A DNA stretch of 64,000 nucleotides from JAFGDI01 sp963662515 (GTDB lineage: Bacteria; Planctomycetota; Phycisphaerae; Sedimentisphaerales; SM23-30). Made by a program: the position numbers and the translations under genes. The stretch is taken from contig OY759675.1 of assembly GCA_963662515.1 (NCBI GenBank), positions 3,472,001 through 3,536,000 of the forward strand, given 5' to 3'. Shown in pieces: positions 42,801 through 51,359 of the stretch (its first letter is position 1; each line of letters starts with the position of its first letter). Below the pieces are notes generated by a model. That model ran no database searches, was not told the origin of the DNA, and saw only the letters and a program-made list of their open reading frames with translations.

Positions 42801-44840
42801 ATTATCTACACCATTTTTCATGCCGTTTATATAGTAGCTGTAAAGATAATTTACCAGCTTAGACTCTGCCGGATACCTACCTGCAAGCTCTTCCAGAGCT
42901 GCAACTTTCTGTGCTTCATCTTCAATAAGCTCACAGCGAAGAAATTCAAGATCAAATCCTCCTGTGCTTATATCTGCAATAATAGACCTGGCCTCTTTAT
43001 CCTTTCCGGTCCGCAGTAATGCCTGGCCAAGGTGACGACGGATCTCCGGATAACTCACAGCATCTTTTTCATACCTGCCGCCAAACATCTGGATCAACTG
43101 TACTACTTCCTGATAGGCCTTGGCTGAGGGTATGCCGGTATAAGTATCTAAGATACTCACCAGGTCGGCACCGCTCCGCGCACGCACATTGAAAGATAAA
43201 ATTGCGTTCTGCAGAGCTTCAACCTTATAATCGCCCCCGCGCAATAACTCAAAGAGCTTCCAGCGTATCTCAGCCAGGAACAGAGTACTAAACTCTTTAT
43301 TATCCTGCTGATTAGCTACTGCAGAATATAATCTCTGAATAGCCTGCTTGTCTTTGCCCAATGCCATAAAATGCAGACCTTCACAGGCCTTGGTTAACAC
43401 ATTGGTCGAACCTTTATTCTCAGAGAACTCAACTGCTATCGCTTCGAGTTCCTTAACTGCTGACTCATCTGTTCCTGCCAACTGTGTGTCGATCAACGCC
43501 AGAAAAGGCATAACCTCAAGCTGACGATAGTAAGATACCATTCGGCCCTTCGGAGCAAGAGTCATAGAATCATCATAGCTGTAATATGTTTTTTGCAGCT
43601 GCTTCCTGGCAGAATTTAATATCTGCTTATCGCCAGTCTCTGCACTAACAAAATAATTCAGCTTACCTAATACACTGGTCCAGATAAGATTATCCGGCTC
43701 CAGAGCTACTGCCTGCTCATATAGCGAGGCTACTTCCTGATAACTGGACTCATTGGTCGATGACAGAAAATTGGCCTTACTTACCTTTAATTCAGCATTG
43801 TCCGGGAACTTCAACAATGCAACATTATACTCTGATATTGCCGCTGTCTTGAACTCGGCCAGCTGACGCATAATATCATTCTTCTTTTCACCGTCCAGAG
43901 TTACCTTGAACTCATCCTTATAGGCATCTATGCAAACCTCAAGATAATACCTGAAATAGTTCTTATATGCCTGGGGACTTTCAGGGTTTGCTTCGATCGC
44001 AGACTTTAACATACCGGCCGACTTATTGAGTATCTCCTGCTTTGCCGCCAGATTAGCTGCCGACTGAACCTGATATGCGTAATAGCAACCAGCTGCCTTT
44101 GCTGCTATAACAGAATCAGAAAATTTCTCCTGAACCTCTGCCAAAAGCGCATCGGCTGTTTCTTTGTCACTTATTATATCCTGCGATAAGGCCGACTTGA
44201 GCTTCATCGCCAATGCAAACAGCCGCATTGACTGACCGCTGGCATCTTCTGGTTTCAACTCGGTTAGTTCAACCGCTGCCTCGTCCAGCTTGGTCAAGGT
44301 TTCGATCCCTGAATAGGTATCTGCCATCTCCATATATAGATCAGCAATGTTTTTCCATGCTTCATAATTCGTTCCATCCAGTCGAACTATTGTTTCCCAC
44401 GACGGCAATGCACCTTTCGTATAATTATCTGTGATCAGATGAAATCTCACCATCTCCTTATGGGCATCGATCTGTAACTCAAGATTGTTTTTACTGAATC
44501 GACGGGCATCTGTTATCAGTGCATAAACATCTCTGGCTCGCGGTGAATAGTCATCCTTAAACAGGACCTTCCATTTCTCGGCCGCCTCTTTCGGATTATC
44601 TATTGCCCTTACCTGACCTTTAAGCTCAGCGTAATATGACTCAAGCTCCGTCAGACCTGCCCGACCCTGCTCTAATAATACCTGCGGGTCACGACCTAAC
44701 ATCTTATGTATAGCTGACGGCAAAAATGGTCGGCGTGAATCCCAGGCGATCGCCATTATCAATAGCAGAGGTACTGCCACTATCAATAGTACTGTGATCA
44801 ATTTCCTGTTTAACTTCTTTTTCTTAATAGTACGAGCCAT
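39843..44840 (-). CDS. Giant TPR-repeat protein of the exosortase/exopolysaccharide locus
   Basis: A 1665-residue protein with a lysine-rich start and one TM helix at about residues 14-31, so a membrane-anchored, probably periplasmic repeat protein. It is built of many tetratricopeptide repeats throughout, with clear units such as GNYDKAIEVYTQQRKE, TEYDKAIEYADKALELKPG and EKYNEAIDIYRELCQQVPSN. No catalytic domain is visible. GGAG is 7 nt before the ATG. TPR proteins (PrsT/EpsX-type) accompany exosortase loci and are thought to scaffold the polymer or protein sorting machinery. This one is unusually long. Its exact role is not known. Confidence 0.85.
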   Translation of the reverse strand: MARTIKKKKLNRKLITVLLIVAVPLLLIMAIAWDSRRPFLPSAIHKMLGRDPQVLLEQGRAGLTELESYYAELKGQVRAIDNPKEAAEKWKVLFKDDYSPRARDVYALITDARRFSKNNLELQIDAHKEMVRFHLITDNYTKGALPSWETIVRLDGTNYEAWKNIADLYMEMADTYSGIETLTKLDEAAVELTELKPEDASGQSMRLFALAMKLKSALSQDIISDKETADALLAEVQEKFSDSVIAAKAAGCYYAYQVQSAANLAAKQEILNKSAGMLKSAIEANPESPQAYKNYFRYYLEVCIDAYKDEFKVTLDGEKKNDIMRQLAEFKTAAISEYNVALLKFPDNAELKVSKANFLSSTNESSYQEVASLYEQAVALEPDNLIWTSVLGKLNYFVSAETGDKQILNSARKQLQKTYYSYDDSMTLAPKGRMVSYYRQLEVMPFLALIDTQLAGTDESAVKELEAIAVEFSENKGSTNVLTKACEGLHFMALGKDKQAIQRLYSAVANQQDNKEFSTLFLAEIRWKLFELLRGGDYKVEALQNAILSFNVRARSGADLVSILDTYTGIPSAKAYQEVVQLIQMFGGRYEKDAVSYPEIRRHLGQALLRTGKDKEARSIIADISTGGFDLEFLRCELIEDEAQKVAALEELAGRYPAESKLVNYLYSYYINGMKNGVDNLAKLRALLKAAHEAAPDDRYYTQELAKVNESDPLAISPERMFEINLSVIEGIKDEFDRALAGGRLYASRAELQANKAEQAESVKADRLKAVELFAKAAELKPDSVAPLTETMIVYMGMKDYAKAESIAKKIKAVDDQAGIFAEVDILYANEEYESAERQLSTYLSENPLSARGHHVLARIYQKSGRRADAIRELELSLSQNKYNADAIVDYIIMLNEDYVSIGLDNIGPDKIQSMMSWIEQLMSVSSGNIQGVRFFIQYAPLWAGVLDDQLYSPNTDAATAETYRETILRIEDMLLRNITAITNSLRGNESIYTICANSMQAMSKLESLQEKHQAYMDMIDKFYQQVMAEMPGSSVLISNYELFSRGTGRGDSRGIEKLQEILNNSTGAERFAAVMALTRFYMSDGKDNEVVSLLTGEIDKATNADERLSMRGILASVYKNTGNYDKAIEVYTQQRKEKDSDELMTLQIEAMMDGGYNEQAQPLLAEMEKNYPDDNKVYLLKAKYALRETEYDKAIEYADKALELKPGKSVGLQIKSQALFYSDKLYEAQQVIGEMRAGVSADSNMGRALLAQIYLRTRKYDDAIIEMNKGLDSQPGDVQLKTMLVNTLENLRRWNDLVEFYLRQTRIFPDRYDNYAGGARVMLTWARELSAAGDKSQAELKLTGALALLDKSIASANDRGVTSVALIDARLEILLELGRYDEVVKDINSNNEMVKVNPQLLLRKAQALVLSGVKDEAMEVIGSLIDKFSQGMYVELLVEKIVAIVDPVELISWSDANYDKVNNKSVLTLVRAAAARNAGKMAEYLASSEKARELARGDEELSFVASSRLAIACIQNEKYNEAIDIYRELCQQVPSNYSLLNNLAYALLEVGGNQKEALEVARKAYSIARLEPMVLDTYGMALLQNNQPDQARQLFSKAIQELQRNNSEVPVEFEYHLAQSLIASGRSEEAAEMLEDLLRRARLSQSAADVKMADKVESLLNTVK

Positions 44841-44891
44841 AATTTAACTCCAAAATCGCCGGACTGAGCCGACTTTTTCTCATTTTCGTAA

Positions 44892-45671
44892 TTATTTATC
44901 CTGATCTTCTATTTGACCATCCTCTTGCGGAGGCCATTTCGGGAAAAAATCGTCCACCAGCTCTGGTAATACCAGACGAGCCAGCTTTTCAACTTTCTCA
45001 CACATAATCTCATCTGATATCTCGCCTTTGCCTGGCACTGTAAACTCTATTTTGGCAAAATAGGCATATTTATCACCCAGCGAATTCATTCGCAGACGAA
45101 CCTGATTGCGGTCATAAAGATAATCACCATTTGCACTGAAAAAATATGCCACCTTGGTCAGAGCCCCTGGACGGGTTGGATCTCTTAACTCAAGAACCTT
45201 CATCGGGATCTTATTCTCTGGGGCATTTACGCCATAAACTTTTATCGGATGTACCCCGGTAACTACTGGCATTGAACCGCTGCCCGCTCCGCACACCTCT
45301 GGGGTATGAGGCACTGTATATTCATCACCGGTATAATATGTCACAAATAACAAGATCCGGCGGAAAGGTGAGTTTAACGGCTCTCGATCATCTTCAAACC
45401 ACCATTGAATATAATCCTCAGTACCAAGAGCTGCCTCTACCTCTTCATTTTCTATCCGACTTTTGTCTATTACACGATAGGGCCAGAATTTACTGTCATC
45501 AAGATTATCAAGCACCTGCTGCAATTCGATCGGCTTTTTGGTCAGATGCACACCCAGCACTTTTACCGCCGACTGCAAACCTACCGCACAGATCAGCAAA
45601 AATAACACACAGCCGGTAAATGACTTACTGCTGAATATACGCTTGAGGGGTTCTATTATATATTCCTGCAT
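44892..45671 (-). CDS. Exosortase-associated EpsI-like protein
   Basis: A 259-residue protein from the ATG at 45671, next to the exosortase stop; an upstream TTG at 45695 would overlap that gene. One TM helix at about residues 19-37, then a periplasmic domain (about 40-245) with TYYTGDEYTVPHTPEVC, the kind of Tyr/His/Cys-containing segment seen in EpsI (DUF3485) proteins. EpsI domains are found fused to or next to exosortases in exopolysaccharide loci. I assign by context plus this motif. The protein ends in an acidic tail. Role within the system unknown. Confidence 0.72.
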   Translation of the reverse strand: MQEYIIEPLKRIFSSKSFTGCVLFLLICAVGLQSAVKVLGVHLTKKPIELQQVLDNLDDSKFWPYRVIDKSRIENEEVEAALGTEDYIQWWFEDDREPLNSPFRRILLFVTYYTGDEYTVPHTPEVCGAGSGSMPVVTGVHPIKVYGVNAPENKIPMKVLELRDPTRPGALTKVAYFFSANGDYLYDRNQVRLRMNSLGDKYAYFAKIEFTVPGKGEISDEIMCEKVEKLARLVLPELVDDFFPKWPPQEDGQIEDQDK

Positions 45672-45672
45672 C

Positions 45673-46617
45673 TTACTGTTTCTCTGCCTCTCCAACCGGA
45701 CGATTCAGTAATACTATGTCTTCATCGTCAGAATCATCACTATTATCTGTGTCATCTACCACAAAATTATTCATTATCCAGGTCAGCAGACCATATAAAC
45801 CAAAAGCAACACCCAGACTTACCAGACCCAGCATTGAATGCAATACACCTGTGGCATATTCAGGACCTATATATATGTATATCAGTCCCGTTACCAATAC
45901 ACGCAGCATATTACAGAATATCGCAATTGGCATAGTACTTATTAACAACCCTACACGCTGCCAGGTTGGGCGAACTTCCATCCAGGCCATGGCCACGCCT
46001 AAAGCTACAAAGGTACGCAAAAGACGCATTCCGCTACAGGCATCAGCCACATTTAGCTCAATGGGCTCACCATTATACATGCCGCGAATAACCACACTGG
46101 TTGACTCACAACTTACACCCGGCAACAAATCCAGCAAGTTAGCGGCAAACAGGGAGGCCCAGATTCGCAACTGCATCGTCAATGGGGTATATATCTGATC
46201 TGGTATCTTGATCGCAAAGATCAAAAATAAGATCGGCAGCCAGGTAAGTTTGAATATTCGCCAGCCGCCAACCGTTAATACTAATGCTGCCAGTGTAAAT
46301 ATCATCATCACCGGCTTAAGATAACCTATCTTAATTATTATACTGGATACATAACAGCCCAGAAACAGCAGCAACAGCAAAAAACCTGTAAGACTGGGCC
46401 TGCCTGCCGTAGTCAGCAGTTTATCACGCACCTGATACAGAAAATACAGGCTGAACGCAGGGATCAGTAAGCCATGCGACTCACTGGGAGTTGCCCATAA
46501 GGCAAAAAGACGCTGGACTTCCTGCTCAAATAAAAAATAGAACAGAACACCCACTATCACAATACGCCAACATCTGTCGATTATGTCATTTCTGCTTTTT
46601 GCTGTCTCTGTTATCAT
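45673..46617 (-). CDS. Exosortase
   Basis: A 314-residue multi-pass membrane protein (about eight TM helices) of the exosortase/archaeosortase family. The three catalytic residues are placed as expected: Cys194 in VADACSGMRLL, Arg239 in CNMLRVLVTG, and His260 in VLHSMLGLV. An acidic cytoplasmic tail (DDTDNSDDSDDED) follows the last helix. It cleaves sorting signals (PEP-CTERM-type) from secreted proteins. It sits between a Wza-like export protein and EpsI, the usual context. I found no PEP-CTERM-type tail on any secreted protein in this window, so the substrates lie elsewhere. Confidence 0.92.
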   Translation of the reverse strand: MITETAKSRNDIIDRCWRIVIVGVLFYFLFEQEVQRLFALWATPSESHGLLIPAFSLYFLYQVRDKLLTTAGRPSLTGFLLLLLFLGCYVSSIIIKIGYLKPVMMIFTLAALVLTVGGWRIFKLTWLPILFLIFAIKIPDQIYTPLTMQLRIWASLFAANLLDLLPGVSCESTSVVIRGMYNGEPIELNVADACSGMRLLRTFVALGVAMAWMEVRPTWQRVGLLISTMPIAIFCNMLRVLVTGLIYIYIGPEYATGVLHSMLGLVSLGVAFGLYGLLTWIMNNFVVDDTDNSDDSDDEDIVLLNRPVGEAEKQ

Positions 46618-46771
46618 AAACCTGCCTTATTCTGTTAACAAATGAAATTGTCCTCAAGGCCGTGATTTGCATTAGCAAAAGTATCAGCTTACTCTATTTC
46701 AATCTTAAGCAGCAGCTAAAGACTATACTCTTACCTCGGCGAACAATGTCAGTTCATACCTCTGGGGTATG

Positions 46772-48298
46772 TTAACGGCCAAAATCAACATCTGCCAGGT
46801 TGCGATCATATACAAAACCAAAACCATAGGTAGTACGGAAACTCTGGCGGATCACTGCCAGCCATCTGGCCGTTGGATGCGAACCTACATTTATCATATC
46901 ATTAGGCTTGATATATATATCAGGCTGAACACCTTCAAATAACTTCTGCAGGTTAACACGATATGTAATTTCTGAATTATTGCCGGTAGCTCGTGTTATG
47001 TCACACCTGTCAGGAGAAGCCAGAGCAGCCAGACCGCCAACTGAAGCTATTGCCTGCTTGAGCGTCATCTTCTCGCCAGTCAACTGGTACGGACCAGGAC
47101 GAGACACCTGCCCCATAACATAATATACACCAGTGGCATTATAGGGCACTGAGATATAATCGCCCGGCAATATAACTATATTCTGACTAAGGTCTCCGTT
47201 GTTTAATTCCTTAAGATTGATCTTGATCACTTCCTGACCATACTGTAAAGGCTTATATCCTAAAACGCTACTATCAGAAGCTATATTGTCAGAACTATCC
47301 TGACCAGCAGGTTCAGTCCCCTGCCCTTCAACCTCGAAGCCATCCTCACCCATTACCACTTCAAAACCATCAGCCGGTACTCCCTCAGTAAGCTCAACAG
47401 CTCTCTGGGTATTTTCCTGCGACCAGGTCGGTAATGACACAACTGACAAAGGACTTACAGTCTCGAGCAATTCCTGCTCAACAGTTTTAACCTCTTGCGG
47501 CTCTGAATCCTCCGGGGCTGCCTGTAACTCTTCTTCTGCTGCTTCTTCAGCTTCAACTGCTGCTTCCGGTTCCTGTGCCGGTGAATCCTGCTGATATTCA
47601 GCTGGTATCTCTACCGGACTGAACATGCCAGCATCTGAAACTGCGTTATTTGTTTCTGACTGATCATCAACTAACAGATCTGAGGTAGGTACTTTGCGAA
47701 TTACATAAACAAAGTCAACTCCGCGAGGCGGAACACCACCGGCATGGGCCAGAGCCTTCAATATCCGCAAATCCGGCTCTGTCAACTGATACGGCGCAGG
47801 AGCCGGTACTGCTCCGGTAACAGTATAAACCTTACCGGTAGAAGCCGCTACAACCACGCTGACCTTCGGCTCTTTAATATAGTCCGGACTCAAAGCCCGT
47901 TCCAGACTCTTTTGCAACTCTAATTCGGTGTAGCCGGCCGCCATTACACTGCCGATCTCAGGCAAAGTGATTCGACCAGACTCTGACACCTGTTTCTGGG
48001 CCTGCCATTCATTATTAGACTGGAACAGGTCCATTATTGAGATGTTGATAACATCGCCCGAACGAATTACATATTCACTCTCTGGTACCAGAAGATCTTC
48101 CGGACGAGGACTGCGCGCATTGGCAAACGGCTCTGGCTCCTCATCAACAACGCCCAGGTTGTTCAAAATAATATTGGTTACCGGCGTAGCCTGAAACCTT
48201 CCGATCGCCTGTGGGTCATCACATCCGGTGACATACACCAGACACAAGACAACTGTGAGAATAACTGGAAACATCATTACAGTTTTTGTTTTCTTCAT
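46772..48298 (-). CDS. Polysaccharide export lipoprotein with SLBB domains (Wza-like)
   Basis: A 508-residue lipoprotein: signal peptide with lipobox VTGC (Cys26). A Poly_export domain (about residues 75-155, YVIRSGDVINISIMDLF) precedes a first SLBB domain (about 160-205). A long acidic, Glu/Ala-rich insert (about 225-300) is followed by low-complexity sequence, and a second SLBB region (about 380-470) with YYVMGQVSRPGPYQLTGEKMTLKQAIASVGG. It is expected to form the outer-membrane exit for exopolysaccharide. It is the first gene of the operon leading to exosortase, EpsI-like, TPR and BY-kinase. The acidic insert is not usual in Wza. GGAAGAA precedes the ATG. Confidence 0.9.
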   Translation of the reverse strand: MKKTKTVMMFPVILTVVLCLVYVTGCDDPQAIGRFQATPVTNIILNNLGVVDEEPEPFANARSPRPEDLLVPESEYVIRSGDVINISIMDLFQSNNEWQAQKQVSESGRITLPEIGSVMAAGYTELELQKSLERALSPDYIKEPKVSVVVAASTGKVYTVTGAVPAPAPYQLTEPDLRILKALAHAGGVPPRGVDFVYVIRKVPTSDLLVDDQSETNNAVSDAGMFSPVEIPAEYQQDSPAQEPEAAVEAEEAAEEELQAAPEDSEPQEVKTVEQELLETVSPLSVVSLPTWSQENTQRAVELTEGVPADGFEVVMGEDGFEVEGQGTEPAGQDSSDNIASDSSVLGYKPLQYGQEVIKINLKELNNGDLSQNIVILPGDYISVPYNATGVYYVMGQVSRPGPYQLTGEKMTLKQAIASVGGLAALASPDRCDITRATGNNSEITYRVNLQKLFEGVQPDIYIKPNDMINVGSHPTARWLAVIRQSFRTTYGFGFVYDRNLADVDFGR

Positions 48299-48699
48299 GC
48301 TCTATTCTTCCGTAAACTATTACTGAACTTACTGATAAATATGCCGACTAGACATTTACCCAGCTTATCAACTGATTAATCGGCTACTATCGACTTTCGC
48401 TTTACTAATTCTGTGCTAAATTTATTTTACACAACGAGTAACAGAAATAAATAACCTCCGATAAAACCATATTCTCTGACATAAATGATCCGATCGGGGC
48501 TGATTTAACTCTCTCTTGCAAAAATCAAGACACTTATAATACGAGATAAAATGCCATTTATACAAAAAAAATCGGAAAAAAATTAAAATTCAACTATTTT
48601 TACCTTTTCATTCGATGGATAATCTATAGTATAGAATCTCGTATAGGGTACTGGTAAAAGGACTTACCACAATAAAAGGCATTAAGCCAAGGACTCTCA
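48299..48699. other. Divergent intergenic region between the exopolysaccharide operon and the NeuD-like gene
   Basis: About 400 A/T-rich bases with no gene. AGCTTATCAACT at 48362-48373 matches the inner part of the inverted-repeat element arms at 11660-11845 and may be a third, nearly erased copy. No promoter with both boxes at good spacing was found for either direction. Confidence 0.4.
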
Positions 48700-49443
48700 A
48701 TGAAAATAGTTATTATTGGTGCTGGTGGACAAGGAAGAGTTGTTCTCGATATATTGAGAAACAACCATCAATTCGAGGTGATCGGATTCCTTGATTCAGA
48801 CAGATCCCTGCACGGAAAATATGTAGATAAAGTACCAGTATTGGGTGATATGAGTCTGTTGGAAACCTTTTCTACCAGGGGTATCGGTGGTACTATTGTG
48901 GCCATCGGCGACAATAATGTCCGCTGCCAGTTCGCCCGAATAATAAATTCGCACGGCATAAACCTCATCAATGCCATACACCCATCAGCTACTATCGCAC
49001 AAAATGCAAATATTGGCAAAAATGTCGTAATTGCCCAAGGGGCAAATATTTGCGCTCATGTAACTATCGAAGATTCGGTTATCTGCAATACTGGCTGTAT
49101 TATTGAGCATGAATCATATATTCATGAAGGGGCACATATCTGCCCCGGTGTAAAACTCGCCGGGCATGTAACGGTAGAGCAAAGAGCTTTTGTCGGCATA
49201 GGTTCAACAGTGATCCAGAACATAACCCTGGGCGAAGCCTCCGTAGTTGGTGCTGGTGCTGTCGTACTCAAAAATGTGGCCCCAGAAACAACGGTAGTGG
49301 GCATACCAGCTCATGAGTGTTCTAATGCCATTTGCTCACCCATAACTGAGAGAGAAAACAGCCATCGCGACTTTGGGCCTACCATGGAATTGATCTGCAA
49401 TAGCCGTAAAAGGCATTCCCGCCGCCCTCCTGTGGCAGTATGA
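48700..49443 (+). CDS. NeuD/PglD-like sugar O- or N-acyltransferase
   Basis: A 247-residue protein. The N-terminus is a Rossmann-like PglD_N domain (KIVIIGAGGQGRVVLDIL, about 2-85), and the rest is a left-handed beta-helix of hexapeptide repeats (about 90-210, with IGKNVVIAQGANICAHVTIEDSVI and VVGAGAVVLKNVAPETTVVGIPA). Such enzymes transfer an acetyl group from acetyl-CoA to a nucleotide-linked or sialic-acid-type sugar. It is divergent from the exopolysaccharide operon, so it may decorate that polymer; this is context only. AAGGA stands ahead of the ATG. The residues after about 210 are polar and look disordered. Confidence 0.87.
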   Translation: MKIVIIGAGGQGRVVLDILRNNHQFEVIGFLDSDRSLHGKYVDKVPVLGDMSLLETFSTRGIGGTIVAIGDNNVRCQFARIINSHGINLINAIHPSATIAQNANIGKNVVIAQGANICAHVTIEDSVICNTGCIIEHESYIHEGAHICPGVKLAGHVTVEQRAFVGIGSTVIQNITLGEASVVGAGAVVLKNVAPETTVVGIPAHECSNAICSPITERENSHRDFGPTMELICNSRKRHSRRPPVAV

Positions 49444-49576
49444 ATGTATCCAGAACATGCTGTGGTCAGCATATATAACTTCTGTAAACCTGGATTATCG
49501 TTGACATTACACAACTTTTCCGTTATCTCTTAAACTGTTAAGTTATAAACAGTTATTGTTCACAGGGTAGCTACTA

Positions 49577-50536
49577 TTGCCAAGTTCAGTAATAAAAGCA
49601 AGTTATAAAAATCCCAGCCCAACAGCTATGGCTATTGGCAAATTCTGTCGTAACCGGGCAGCGCTAATATCGTTAATAGTTATGGTACTAATAACATTAA
49701 CCTGTTTACTGACCCTTAGTATTTCAACTCACGAATATTCCTCGCAAAATCTTGACTTCAATCGTCGGCCGCCAGTAGTTACAGTAGAAGAGTTTGCCCC
49801 ATTTGGCTATGACCTTCTGGGCAGAAATATGCTTTGGCGTTGTCTTTTTGGCGGAGTATTGAGTCTGGCTATTGGCATCATGTCTGCAGCCATTTCGGTA
49901 GGAATTGGTACTACCTGGGGAGTCATAGCCGGGTGGTATGGTGGTAAAGTCGATAATATAATGATGCGAATAGTCGATATACTCTATGGCTTGCCTTATA
50001 TTTTGCTCATTATCCTGTTCAAAATAGCCTTTGAGAAGAGACTGGCCGAAAACCTGCAATGGGCTGCTGAAATATTTAATAAACCTGCGGAATTACTGGC
50101 AAATATCATTATTTTGTTCGCAGCTATCGGCGGCATAAGCTGGCTGACTATGGCTCGCGTAATAAGAGGCCAGGTATTATCTTTGAAATCCAGGCCGTTT
50201 ATCGAAGCCTGCCGGTCACTGGGCCTGCCAACCAGTCGTATCTTTATAAAACATTTAATCCCAAATCTGGCAGGTCCAATTATAGTATATGCCACATTAA
50301 CCGTACCTCAAGCTATATTACAGGAATCGTTCCTGAGCTTTATTGGTATTGGCATACAAGCACCCATGCCCACCTGGGGTTCACTGGCAGGCGAGTCGGT
50401 AAAGGCGATCAACACTATAGAGAGCTTCTGGTGGATGGTCTTTTTTCCCAGTGCTTTTTTGGGCATAACCTTACTATGCCTGAACTTTATCGGCGATGGT
50501 CTGCGTGACGCTCTGGACCCCAGAACCAAGCACTGA
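49577..50536 (+). CDS. Orphan OppC/DppC-type ABC transporter permease
   Basis: A 319-residue permease from a TTG at 49577 with AGGG about 10 nt upstream; the first ATG in frame is at codon 18 and also possible. An N-terminal TM (about 33-52) is followed by a small periplasmic segment and the MetI-like permease domain (about 100-310). The EAA loop is IEACRSLGLPTSRIFIKHLIPN and the C-terminal ESFLSFIGIGIQAPMPTWG is diagnostic for OppC. No OppA, OppB, OppD or OppF is adjacent on either side, which is unusual since OppB and OppC are normally neighbours. Probably the solute is a peptide, but this is family knowledge only. Confidence 0.87.
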   Translation: MPSSVIKASYKNPSPTAMAIGKFCRNRAALISLIVMVLITLTCLLTLSISTHEYSSQNLDFNRRPPVVTVEEFAPFGYDLLGRNMLWRCLFGGVLSLAIGIMSAAISVGIGTTWGVIAGWYGGKVDNIMMRIVDILYGLPYILLIILFKIAFEKRLAENLQWAAEIFNKPAELLANIIILFAAIGGISWLTMARVIRGQVLSLKSRPFIEACRSLGLPTSRIFIKHLIPNLAGPIIVYATLTVPQAILQESFLSFIGIGIQAPMPTWGSLAGESVKAINTIESFWWMVFFPSAFLGITLLCLNFIGDGLRDALDPRTKH

Positions 50537-50658
50537 ACCTGCCAAAAATTGCCCTGCACACCTGATATGTATAGAAAATCAATTGAGAAACGGTCTTTTT
50601 TATACTATAATCCCCACTGCATGATTGTGAATGATAACTATATGAGGTAAAAGATCTA

Positions 50659-51291
50659 ATGGCAGATTTAGAGGCATTAAAGAATGCGGTAATAAAAGGC
50701 AATCAAAACATTGCCCAGGAAATAACCAAATCGGCGATAGAAGAGGGCATGGCGCCAGAAGCAATACTGGGTCAGGGCCTGATCGCGGGTATGGGCATAG
50801 TGGGTGAAGCATTTAAAAAGAATGAAGTATATGTGCCAGAAGTGCTTATGGCAGCCCGGGCCATGAAAATGGCAATGATATTATTAGAGCCCAAACTAGT
50901 CGAGGCCGGCATAGAGCCGATAGGTACAGTAGTGATTGGCACCGTTCAGGGTGACATGCACGACATTGGCAAGAATCTGGTCGGCATGATGCTCAAAGGT
51001 GCCGGGTTCAATGTTATTGACCTGGGAACTAATGTAACACCGCAAAAGTTCCTCACCGCAGCTGCTGATAATAAAGCTCAGATCGTTGCACTGTCTGCCC
51101 TGCTGACAACTACCATGCCCATGATGGAAACAACTGTCAAGCTCTTCAAAGAAAATAACAGTACAGCCAGAATAATGATCGGCGGCGCACCGGTTACCCA
51201 GGAATTCTGCGATAAGATCAAAGCCTGCGGCTATTCCGCCGATGCCGCCAGTGCGGTAAGCCTGGCCAAAAGCCTGATAAATGTGGCTTAA
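50659..51291 (+). CDS. Corrinoid (cobalamin)-binding protein of a methyltransferase system
   Basis: A 210-residue protein like MtbC/MttC/MtgC. Residues about 5-85 form the helical cap domain, and about 88-208 the B12-binding Rossmann domain with the base-off ligand His101 in GDMHDIGKNLVG and later SALLTTTMPMMETTVKL and IMIGGAPVTQEF. It carries the methyl group between a substrate methyltransferase and tetrahydrofolate or CoM. No methyltransferase gene is adjacent. The ASKHA activator at 3361-5202 is the type that reactivates such proteins. GAGGT precedes the ATG. Confidence 0.92.
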   Translation: MADLEALKNAVIKGNQNIAQEITKSAIEEGMAPEAILGQGLIAGMGIVGEAFKKNEVYVPEVLMAARAMKMAMILLEPKLVEAGIEPIGTVVIGTVQGDMHDIGKNLVGMMLKGAGFNVIDLGTNVTPQKFLTAAADNKAQIVALSALLTTTMPMMETTVKLFKENNSTARIMIGGAPVTQEFCDKIKACGYSADAASAVSLAKSLINVA

Positions 51292-51330
51292 TAGTTATTA
51301 GTTGTTATAAATTAAGTATTAATTCAATCA

Positions 51331-51359
51331 AAACCTGTCGGACTTCCGTCAGGTTTTTT
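51331..51359 (+). terminator. Terminator after the corrinoid protein gene
   Basis: AAACCTG-T-CGGA and TCCG-T-CAGGTTT pair with one T-T mismatch and a 2-nt loop (51331-51356), followed by a T-run. It abuts the convergent CDP-alcohol transferase. Confidence 0.85.

Noticed and set aside
45673..46617. PEP-CTERM substrates for the exosortase in this window
   Set aside because: The C-termini of the sulfatase, both GH43 proteins and the lipoproteins were read; none has a Pro-Glu-Pro-type motif followed by a membrane helix and basic tail.
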